Shown piece after piece: positions 1 to 4,819 of a DNA stretch of 5,038 nucleotides; within the stretch, counting starts at the first letter, position 1, and the number at the start of each line of letters is the position of its first letter. The DNA is from BS750m-G62 sp964577175. GTDB lineage: Bacteria; Planctomycetota; Phycisphaerae; FEN-1346. The translations under genes and the position numbers were made by a program. Location: positions 1-5,038 of the forward strand of contig CAZNYC010000204.1 in assembly GCA_964577175.1 (NCBI GenBank). Direction: 5' to 3'. A model generated the notes under the pieces. It made no database searches and was not told where the DNA came from. It saw only the letters and a program-made list of their open reading frames with translations.

Positions 1-362
1 TCGTCGGGCAGGTCCTCGACGAGGTTCAACTTGTTGATGACGTCGATGCTGGCGACGTCGAGGTTCGTGCCCCAGTCGAACTCCAGGCGGATGGCGGCGA
101 TGCCCTCGGAGGCCTCGGAGGTCATCTCACGCAGGCCCTCGACGGCGTTCAACTGCTCCTCGATCTTCGTGATGATCTCGCGCTCGATCTCCTGCGGCGC
201 CGCCCCGCGGTACGTGACCGTGACGCCGATGACCGGCACCTCGACGGTGGGGGTGAGTTGGCGCGGAATCTCCATGACGGAGATGAGGCCGAAGAGGACG
301 GCCAGCAGGACCACGACGATGACGGGCACCGCGTGGCGAACGCAGAATTCGATGAGTTTCAT
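1..362 (-). CDS. RND-family efflux permease (HAE1/AcrB-like), N-terminal 120 residues, cut by the window edge
   Basis: This is the inner-membrane, proton-driven pump of a tripartite RND efflux system; it would bind the adaptor encoded immediately upstream. Seen: the reading frame runs open from ATG at 362 to base 1. Residues 1-10 (MKLIEFCVRH) form the short cytoplasmic helix, about 12-30 the first transmembrane segment (VIVVVLLAVLFGLISV), followed by the porter-domain start MEIPRQLTPTVEVP. Residues 53-76 match the conserved RND motif with GAAPQEIE, then EEQLNAVEGL. The segment around 91-113 (IRLEFDWGTNLDVASIDVINKL) also fits the family. The start is set by an ATGA overlap with the stop of the adaptor gene, with only a loose G-rich stretch as Shine-Dalgarno, so translational coupling is likely. 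The sequence looks more like a multidrug-type (HAE1) pump than a heavy-metal CusA pump, but substrate cannot be told. The proton-relay residues lie outside the window. The family is very sure. Confidence 0.93.
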   Translation of the reverse strand, partial: MKLIEFCVRHAVPVIVVVLLAVLFGLISVMEIPRQLTPTVEVPVIGVTVTYRGAAPQEIEREIITKIEEQLNAVEGLREMTSEASEGIAAIRLEFDWGTNLDVASIDVINKLNLVEDLPD

Positions 363-1984
363 CCGCCCGCCCCCGCCTGGGCGCCGTCAACGTCAGCGGG
401 TGTCGCCCCCTCTCCCTTGACGGGAGAGGGATGGCTCGTGCTTCGCAGCGAAGCGCTGCTTCGCAGAATAGCAGGTGAGTGTGAAGGCCCTGCCTCGGCG
501 CGGCGATCCCCCTCACCCTGCCCTCTCCCACCAGGGCAGAGGGATTCCGGACGCCGCGCCGCATCGCCTTTGGCCTTATCGCTCTTCGGCTCGCGCGGCC
601 CTTTGCCCTGCTCCTTGACGCCCGGCGTCACCTTGACGCCCGGCTCCATCAGGTACGTGCCGCGCGTCACCACCGGCATGCCGGGTTTGAGAGGACCGCT
701 CCGGACCTCCATGTACCGGCCGTACCCGCCGACCATCTCGACGGGAATGCGGACGGCGTACTTGACGGGGCCGAGGCCCCCGGCCCCGCCGTCGGATTCG
801 CCGCCTCCGCCGCCGTCGCCCGGATCACCGTTCGCATCGCCCTGAGCCGCGGGCCCGCCGCCGGCGCCACCGCCCTGTTCCACCTTGGCCGAGGGCGGGG
901 GTTCGTCCTGGACGGTGTAGACCACGTCGCGCCCCCCCTGCCGCACCACCGCCGCCTTCGGCACGAGCAGGGCCTCGTGCGCCGGCCCGACGGGCAGCCA
1001 GACCCGGGCAAAGAGGCCAGCCGCTATCGCCGGCCGATCGCCGGTGATCTCGTTCGGCACGTCCACCCGGACCATCACCGTGTGGGTGCCCTCGGCCGAG
1101 GCCGGCACGACCTGCGAGATGCGCCCCGTAAACTCCCGGTCCGACCCGAGGGCCGGGAACGTCACCGGCGCCTCGGCCCCGCGGTCCAAGGCCGGCAGGT
1201 GCTTCTCCGGCACGTCGAGCGTCACGCGGACGACCTCCAGGTCGACCACCTCGGCCACGGGCGACCCGGGACTCAGCCACTCGCCCACCTCGCACCGTTT
1301 CTGGATCACGAACCCCGCAAACGGCATCCGGACGGTCATCTTCTCGAGGGTGTCGGCGAGTTCGGCGACGGCGGCGTCCTGGGCGGCGACCTCGGCCCGG
1401 GCTTTCGCCACGTCCTCGGTCCGGAACCCGGCCTCCAGGAGGGCGAGGTTGGCCTTCGCCTCGGCGAGTTTCTCCTGGGCAGTGCGGTAGGCGGCCTCGG
1501 CGGCATCCATCTCGGCCTGCGTGCTGGCGCCGTCGGCGAGGAGGTTCCTCGTCCGCGCATGCTCCTGCTCCCACCGCTGGAACTCCGCCTTCGCCGCCGC
1601 CACGCGGGCCCGGGCCTGGGCCACGTCCTCCTTGCGGTACCCGGCCTCCATCTTCGCCAGGTCCGCCTGGGCCGAGGCCAGCCGCGCCTTCGCCCGCTCC
1701 AACTGGAGGCGGCGCGGCGTGGTCCGCATGCCGCACAGGACCCCGTCGGCCTCCAGGTAATCGCCGGCGTCGGCGTCGAGGGTCTGGACGCGGCCGGCGG
1801 TCTCGGCGCCGATGACGGCCCGCCGGCGGGCCTCGGCCACGCCGACGATCTCGACCGTCCGGCCGATGCGGCGCTGCTCGACCGGCTCGGTGTACACCGG
1901 CGTGGGGCCGAACTGGGCCCCCGCCTCGGTCGCCAGAAACACGACGGCCGCCAGGACGGCGGCCCTTACGCGAAAGGCTCGCAT
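359..1984 (-). CDS. RND efflux periplasmic adaptor (membrane fusion protein, HlyD/AcrA-like)
   Basis: A 541-aa periplasmic adaptor that would link the RND pump encoded next to an outer-membrane channel. Residues 1-23 look like a signal peptide (MRAFRVRAAVLAAVVFLATEAGA, then Q24). The first half of the lipoyl domain is around 57-85 (GAETAGRVQTLDADAGDYLEADG). A long Ala/Glu/Arg-rich helical hairpin spans about 92-215, with an internal repeat (MEAGYRKEDVA at 112, LEAGFRTEDVA at 183). The second lipoyl half is at 217-248 (VRMPFAGFVIQKRCEVGEWLSPG). A beta-barrel domain follows to about 345 and a membrane-proximal domain is at 346-454. The ATG at 1984 is preferred over the ATG at 1990 because AAGGGG sits 7 bases before the former but only 1 base before the latter. 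The protein is longer than the usual 350-420 aa because of a Gly/Asp insert at about 366-404 and a C-terminal tail from about 455 that includes a translated palindromic repeat (480-526). The family is sure; the substrate is unknown. Confidence 0.93.
   Translation of the reverse strand: MRAFRVRAAVLAAVVFLATEAGAQFGPTPVYTEPVEQRRIGRTVEIVGVAEARRRAVIGAETAGRVQTLDADAGDYLEADGVLCGMRTTPRRLQLERAKARLASAQADLAKMEAGYRKEDVAQARARVAAAKAEFQRWEQEHARTRNLLADGASTQAEMDAAEAAYRTAQEKLAEAKANLALLEAGFRTEDVAKARAEVAAQDAAVAELADTLEKMTVRMPFAGFVIQKRCEVGEWLSPGSPVAEVVDLEVVRVTLDVPEKHLPALDRGAEAPVTFPALGSDREFTGRISQVVPASAEGTHTVMVRVDVPNEITGDRPAIAAGLFARVWLPVGPAHEALLVPKAAVVRQGGRDVVYTVQDEPPPSAKVEQGGGAGGGPAAQGDANGDPGDGGGGGESDGGAGGLGPVKYAVRIPVEMVGGYGRYMEVRSGPLKPGMPVVTRGTYLMEPGVKVTPGVKEQGKGPREPKSDKAKGDAARRPESLCPGGRGQGEGDRRAEAGPSHSPAILRSSASLRSTSHPSPVKGEGATPADVDGAQAGAGG
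407..547. repeat. Triple-palindrome dispersed-type repeat, translated in frame at the 3' end of the adaptor gene
   Basis: Three inverted repeats lie within about 140 bases. The first is CCCTCTCCC/GGGAGAGGG at 408-416 and 422-430, perfect over 9 bp with a 5-base loop. The second is GCGAAGC/GCTTCGC at 448-454 and 458-464. The third is CTGCCCT/AGGGCAG at 518-524 and 533-539. The outer two share the CCCTCTCCC word, so the block looks like one unit. Such GGGAGAGGG palindromes are a familiar type of intergenic dispersed repeat in GC-rich bacterial genomes. Here the block is read as residues 480-526 of the adaptor (including HPSPVKGEG), a composition unlike the rest of the protein. The boundaries are estimates; other copies cannot be seen in this window. 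Confidence 0.72.
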
Positions 1985-1991
1985 GGACATG

Positions 1992-1999
1992 CCCCTTCC
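1992..1999 (-). promoter_or_regulatory. Ribosome binding site of the efflux adaptor gene
   Basis: On the minus strand GGAAGGGG occupies 1999-1992. AAGGGG lies 7 bases before the ATG at 1984 but touches the upstream ATG at 1990 with only one base between. This selects the start at 1984, which also gives the cleaner signal peptide. Confidence 0.7.
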
Positions 2000-2029
2000 G
2001 GCAGGCCCCCACTCGTTTCCGGCCCAAGA

Positions 2030-2046
2030 CTGTTAACAGGCGTTAA
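2030..2046. promoter_or_regulatory. Candidate operator of the efflux operon
   Basis: A perfect 10-bp palindrome CTGTTAACAG (2030-2039) overlaps a second inverted repeat, TTAAC-AGGC-GTTAA (2033-2046). The stretch is AT-rich in a GC-rich surround. It begins about 5 bases downstream of the predicted transcription start, in the 5' leader of the adaptor gene. That is a position where a bound repressor would block transcription, as TetR- or MarR-type regulators do for many RND operons. No regulator gene is visible in the window, so the binding protein is unknown. Confidence 0.5.
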
Positions 2047-2057
2047 GGAATGCACCC

Positions 2058-2086
2058 ATCTTACGGCCGCCCCCGCGCCCTGTCAA
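2058..2086 (-). promoter_or_regulatory. Sigma70-type promoter of the efflux operon
   Basis: On the minus strand a consensus -35 box TTGACA (2086-2081) is followed by a 17-bp spacer and TAAGAT (2063-2058), which matches 4 of 6 of the -10 consensus. The transcription start is predicted near 2051, giving a leader of about 67 bases before the adaptor ATG. It lies 48 bases after the terminator of the preceding gene, so the efflux genes form their own transcription unit. Confidence 0.75.
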
Positions 2087-2133
2087 CCGCCGCGGGTGTG
2101 GCGCGGGCGCCCGTTGCGCCGATGCGCCGGCGC

Positions 2134-2172
2134 ACAAAACGCGAGACGCGACCCGGGCGGGTCGCGCCTCGC
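2134..2172 (-). terminator. Intrinsic terminator after the RG-rich protein gene
   Basis: The arms 2172-2159 and 2154-2141 form a 14-bp GC-rich stem with a 4-base loop; 13 pairs are Watson-Crick and one is a G-T wobble when read on the minus strand. The stem is followed by G and then four T at 2139-2136. It sits 52 bases past the stop codon at 2225 and points leftward, so it ends the transcript of the RG-rich gene. With the U-run on this side, it would be a poor terminator in the other direction. Confidence 0.8.
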
Positions 2173-2224
2173 CTATGACACTCCGGCCGGCCGCGACGGG
2201 CGCGGGGCCGGTACAAGCCGTGCG

Positions 2225-3094
2225 CTACAGCCACCGACACCACGGCGGACGACGGTCCGAACGCCGGCCCGGCCCGTCGTCCTTGCCACGACCGCGCATC
2301 CACGGCGGACCGCCGCGCTCGCCACGGCCGCGCGGCGCCATCATCGGACCGCGCCCGCGACCTCGCCGCATGCCGCCGCGGTCATCATCGCCGCGCCGGT
2401 CCATCCAGCGGTCACGGAGCCAGCGACGCCGCATGTCGCGGCGCCGGCCGATCCAGGGGCGACCGCCGCGGTCATCGTCACCGCGATCGCGCGGGGCCAT
2501 CATCGGACCACGGCCTCGCCAACCCCGGCCGCCCTTCGCACGAGGGGGCGCCATCATCGGGCCACGGCCTTGACCGCGCCGCATGCCGCCGCGCTCACCA
2601 CGACCACGCATGAAGGGGGGACCACCGCACTCACCGCGGCCACGGGGAGCCTTCATCGACCCACGGCCCCAGGGGGGGCCCTGCATGCCGCGGCGCCGGC
2701 CCATCCCCGGCCGATCGCCACGGTCATCGCGGTCGACGCGGTCGCGCCTCCACGGCGTACCGCCGCGCTGCATCCCGGGACCGGGCGTCGGGCGGCGGCC
2801 TTCCGGCAGGCGGCGGGCCCACGGACCGCGCCGGGGACCGTCGTCGTCCCGGCCGGCCCACGGCGCCGGACCGCGCCGGCCGGGGCCGGGACGGTCGTCG
2901 TCCCGGTCGGCCCAGGGAGGCCCCTCATCCCGGTCGTGGCGGTCGGGGTCGCGTTCCCGCAGGCGCTCCCGCCTCGGACGGTCGCCGCGATCCGGACGGT
3001 CGTCATCATCGTCGGCCATGACGGCGGTGGCCAGCAGGGCAAGGGCGGCGATCGCCGCCAACCCGCCCACGACATGTCTCAGATACGTTCGCAT
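2225..3094 (-). CDS. Exported Arg/Gly/Asp-rich low-complexity protein with GRGPMMAP and PW repeats; function unknown
   Basis: No family is recognised. The 289-aa product starts with a clear signal peptide (MRTYLRHVVGGLAAIAALALLATAVMA, residues 1-27), so it is probably periplasmic or secreted. The mature part is low complexity. By hand count the whole protein has 75 Arg, 3 Lys, 36 Asp and 7 Glu, a net charge near +35, with 12 Trp. Acidic clusters (DDDDD at 28-32, several DDDR) occur throughout but are denser in the first half; RG/RGG motifs dominate from about 130. GRG[PS]M[MK]AP occurs at about 143, 176, 194 and 247, and PW recurs eight times (61, 79, 92, 115, 142, 214, 265, 285). The start at 3094 is chosen for the signal peptide and for AGAGGAG 7 bases upstream; an upstream TTG at 3148 lacks both. 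Disorder and binding to polyanions or RNA are inferences from composition. It has its own terminator, and the AlgE-like gene lies 210 bases upstream. Confidence 0.82.
   Translation of the reverse strand: MRTYLRHVVGGLAAIAALALLATAVMADDDDDRPDRGDRPRRERLRERDPDRHDRDEGPPWADRDDDRPGPGRRGPAPWAGRDDDGPRRGPWARRLPEGRRPTPGPGMQRGGTPWRRDRVDRDDRGDRPGMGRRRGMQGPPWGRGSMKAPRGRGECGGPPFMRGRGERGGMRRGQGRGPMMAPPRAKGGRGWRGRGPMMAPRDRGDDDRGGRPWIGRRRDMRRRWLRDRWMDRRGDDDRGGMRRGRGRGPMMAPRGRGERGGPPWMRGRGKDDGPGRRSDRRPPWCRWL
2334..2662. repeat. Imperfect DNA repeats encoding the GRGPMMAP motif
   Basis: The word GCCATCATCGG[A/G]CC, with short matching flanks, recurs at 2337-2350, 2496-2509 and 2550-2563, and in degenerate form around 2649-2662. 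Copies are 159, 54 and 99 bases apart, all multiples of three, and each encodes GPMMAP or a variant (SMKAP) in the exported RG-rich protein. The pattern fits expansion of the gene by in-frame duplication of short units. Confidence 0.6.
2835..2914. repeat. 26-bp direct repeat, 54-bp period, inside the RG-rich protein gene
   Basis: Two 26-bp copies, 2835-2860 and 2889-2914, differ at two positions only. They encode WAGRDDDGP and WADRDDDRP, 18 residues apart. The same 18-codon step separates two of the GPMMAP units, suggesting an 18-residue ancestral unit. Confidence 0.65.
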
Positions 3095-3101
3095 CGTGTG
3101 A

Positions 3102-3108
3102 CTCCTCT
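3102..3108 (-). promoter_or_regulatory. Ribosome binding site of the RG-rich protein gene
   Basis: AGAGGAG on the minus strand ends 7 bases before the ATG at 3094. It is the strongest Shine-Dalgarno sequence in the window and fixes the start at the signal peptide. Confidence 0.8.
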
Positions 3109-3132
3109 CGCTTTCCCCCGCGTGTGTACCAA

Positions 3133-3152
3133 CCGTTCGCGAAGGCAAACGG
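3133..3152. promoter_or_regulatory. Palindrome 38 bases upstream of the RG-rich protein start
   Basis: CCGTTCGC (3133-3140) and GCAAACGG (3145-3152) form an 8-bp inverted repeat, with one G-T wobble in the minus-strand RNA and a 4-base loop. There is no U-run, so it is not a terminator. It could be an operator or a leader hairpin in the mRNA of the RG-rich protein. Confidence 0.35.
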
Positions 3153-3290
3153 GCGAGGCAAGCGGGTATTGCAGGAGAAATGCGCCGGGGCTCTCTGAAG
3201 CGGCACGCCGCGCTTTACGAACGTCGAACGGGCGCCGAGGCACACGGGCGGGTCTGTGTTCGCCGGCCCGCTTGCACGCCGCGTGTGTTT

Positions 3291-3303
3291 GGCGCCTGGC
3301 GCC
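3291..3303. repeat. Short palindrome right after the barrel gene stop
   Basis: GGCGCCTGGCGCC is a perfect inverted repeat around a single central base, starting one base past the stop codon at 3305. It could fold into a 5-bp stem with a 3-base loop. It lacks a T-run on either side and is short, so I do not call it a terminator; it may protect the 3' end of the message. Confidence 0.35.
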
Positions 3304-3304
3304 C

Positions 3305-4711
3305 TCAGAAACGGATGTTCAGGCCCGTATACAGGAAATCGCGCGGCTTGCGGTCGCCGTACGCCTGGCCGGGGAAGAAGCGGCCGTACCGGATGGTCCA
3401 GGAAAGGTCGCTGAAGATCCGCCATTCCATGAACACGTCGACCTCCTGCCCCACGTCGCCGGAGGTGTCGGTGGCGCGGAAGTCGCTGATCCGCCCGTCC
3501 GGATCGGCCTTGAAGAGCCAGTAATAGTCCATGCCGACGTCGATGCGGCCGGCCTCGGTCTTCTTCTCGTACGGCGTGAACTGGCCGCCGAGACGCACGA
3601 ACTGGAGGTTCGTGAACCGCGCCCCGAGCGCCAGGCCCGAGTTGACGTACCCGAACCCCTGAAAGGCGTCGTCCTCGGTGCCGGCGGTGTTGCCGAGGAA
3701 CGCGGTGGTGGCCCGCTGGCGGTCGCCGTCGCCGGAGGCGTAGGCGTACTCGCCCGTCAGGACCGGTTGCAGCGGATGGTCCGGGTACCAGTCGACCTGG
3801 GCATCGAAGGCGTAGGCCCGGATCGGTTCGGGGTCTTCCGTCTGGAGATGGGCGAAACTCTCGCCCCACTGCCAGATGCTCTCCATCTCGTACCGGACCC
3901 GCGGGGCCAGGCTGCCGCGGCTGCCCACGCCCACGTACTCCGAATCGTACCGCCAGTCCTGGAAGGCGAGGCGGGGCTTCTCCTCGGACCAGTCGCGCTG
4001 GATGACGAAGAAGGTGTACGGCTCATGGTTGTCGAGGCCCGTCCAGGCGAACTCGCCGCCGTAGAACGTCCGCCGGCTGCGGGTGAACCCGGGGGCGCTC
4101 AGGTCGATGTTGTCCTCGCTCTCGACCTTCCGGCCGGCGAAGCCCGTGAAGGACCAGTCGGCGGTCTCGATCTCGAACAGGCCGGCGTCCAGGATCATGC
4201 CCAGGGCGATGCCGCGGCCGACCTCGATGTACTGCCGCCCGCCCCGGCCCGTGACGCGGACCGGCCACTCGGCGTCCCAGTACTTGCGGGCGGCGGCCGT
4301 CAGGTCGAGTTCGTAGTACCCGATCTCCAGGTTCGGCCCGACCAGGTCATGCTGGTTGAAGCCCTGGGCGTCGCCGGCGGCATAATCCTGGTAATCCAGC
4401 CGCATGCGGGCGAAGATGCGGTGGACGTCGTCGAGTCGAATCTGCGTCCACAGGCGGCTGTCCTGCCGCGTGAGGTGGGCGTGGCCGCCGTCGATGTCGT
4501 CGTAGAACGTGTAGGACGGGATGTAGAACCCGCCCCATTCCATGAGGGCCTTCTGCTCGGCGGGGACGTCCTGCTCCAGCCGGCTCCAGATCCGCCGCTC
4601 GAAGAACTGCTGACGCTGGAAGACCTCCGTCGGCTGCAACTGCGCAGCCGCCTCCCCGCCCGCCAGGGCGCAAATCACCAGCCCAAGGCACGTGACGACG
4701 GCGATGCGCAT
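3305..4711 (-). CDS. AlgE-like (alginate export family) outer-membrane beta-barrel protein
   Basis: A 468-aa outer-membrane barrel, probably a channel for an anionic polysaccharide or other solute. Residues 1-24 are a signal peptide (MRIAVVTCLGLVICALAGGEAAAQ). The rest alternates amphipathic strands rich in Tyr, Trp and Phe with Asp/Gly-rich loops. The last residues, YTGLNIRF, end in Phe like the beta-signal recognised by the BAM complex. Resemblance to the alginate-export barrel family rests on GEYAYASGDGDRQR (320-333), the FLGNTAGTEDDAFQGFGYVNSGL block (338-360) and the WRIFSDLSWTIRYGRFFPGQAY region (430-451). The ATG at 4711 is preferred over TTG at 4729 because GGGGGAT precedes it by 6 bases and it gives a normal signal peptide. 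No alginate biosynthesis gene is in view, so the substrate is not established; a general porin-like role is the main alternative. The barrel call is sure, the AlgE family less so. Confidence 0.85.
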   Translation of the reverse strand: MRIAVVTCLGLVICALAGGEAAAQLQPTEVFQRQQFFERRIWSRLEQDVPAEQKALMEWGGFYIPSYTFYDDIDGGHAHLTRQDSRLWTQIRLDDVHRIFARMRLDYQDYAAGDAQGFNQHDLVGPNLEIGYYELDLTAAARKYWDAEWPVRVTGRGGRQYIEVGRGIALGMILDAGLFEIETADWSFTGFAGRKVESEDNIDLSAPGFTRSRRTFYGGEFAWTGLDNHEPYTFFVIQRDWSEEKPRLAFQDWRYDSEYVGVGSRGSLAPRVRYEMESIWQWGESFAHLQTEDPEPIRAYAFDAQVDWYPDHPLQPVLTGEYAYASGDGDRQRATTAFLGNTAGTEDDAFQGFGYVNSGLALGARFTNLQFVRLGGQFTPYEKKTEAGRIDVGMDYYWLFKADPDGRISDFRATDTSGDVGQEVDVFMEWRIFSDLSWTIRYGRFFPGQAYGDRKPRDFLYTGLNIRF

Positions 4712-4717
4712 GGAAAC

Positions 4718-4724
4718 ATCCCCC
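4718..4724 (-). promoter_or_regulatory. Ribosome binding site of the AlgE-like gene
   Basis: GGGGGAT on the minus strand ends 6 bases before the ATG at 4711 and supports that start rather than the in-frame TTG at 4729, which has no such site. Confidence 0.5.
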
Positions 4725-4757
4725 AGCAAGGCGGCACGCGCCGCCCGAATCGCCGAT

Positions 4758-4787
4758 ACGGTACCCCGCCGGCCGCGGACTCGTCAA
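4758..4787 (-). promoter_or_regulatory. Probable sigma70-type promoter of the AlgE-like gene
   Basis: On the minus strand TTGACG (4787-4782, 5 of 6 of the -35 consensus) is followed by an 18-bp spacer and TACCGT (4763-4758), which keeps the most conserved -10 positions T1, A2 and T6. The transcription start would be near 4751, giving a leader of about 40 bases. Its place just after the terminator-like hairpin at 4791-4819 supports the call. Confidence 0.55.
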
Positions 4788-4790
4788 CAG

Positions 4791-4819
4791 AAAAGGCCGG
4801 CCGCCCGCGACGGACGGCC
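4791..4819 (-). terminator. Possible leftward intrinsic terminator of an unseen upstream gene
   Basis: On the minus strand GGCCGTCC (4819-4812) and GGGCGGCC (4806-4799) form an 8-bp stem with one wobble and a 5-base loop. GGCC and four T (4794-4791) follow. The four bases between stem and T-run weaken the call, although an alternative pairing of GGCCG with CGGCC (4799-4795) brings the stem up to the T-run. If real, it ends a minus-strand transcript that enters from beyond 5038. Confidence 0.4.

Larger units (their letters stand above)
3095..3304. other. Intergenic gap between the barrel gene and the RG-rich protein gene
   Basis: These 210 bases follow the barrel stop codon. I see no convincing gene and no U-tailed terminator. 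The 10-mer GCACGCCGCG occurs twice (3203-3212 and 3274-3283). No -35/-10 pair here is close to consensus, so the RG-rich gene may be read through from the barrel promoter or use an alternative sigma factor; the sequence does not decide this. Confidence 0.5.

Noticed and set aside
407..547. CRISPR array or rho-independent terminator reading of the palindromic block
   Set aside because: The repeats are not evenly spaced identical units with unique spacers, and no U-run follows any stem on either strand.
127..564. Minus-strand frame crossing the repeat and the pump gene start
   Set aside because: It is a shadow of the adaptor tail and pump genes; the part over the repeat reads as NPSALVGEGRVRG and IPLPSRERG, typical of a spurious translation of dispersed repeats.
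825..2027. Long alternative minus-strand frame across the adaptor gene
   Set aside because: The translation is monotonous Arg/Gly/Pro, as expected for an off-frame reading of GC-rich coding DNA; the adaptor frame has clear domains throughout.
2175..3101. Long open frames on the plus strand opposite the RG-rich gene
   Set aside because: They arise from the GC-rich, repetitive codon pattern. Only the minus frame has a signal peptide, a good ribosome binding site and a downstream terminator.
3180..3524. Plus-strand frame starting at an ATG with AGGAG just before it
   Set aside because: The site looks good, but the frame runs antisense into the well-supported barrel gene and its translation shows no recognisable domain or signal peptide.
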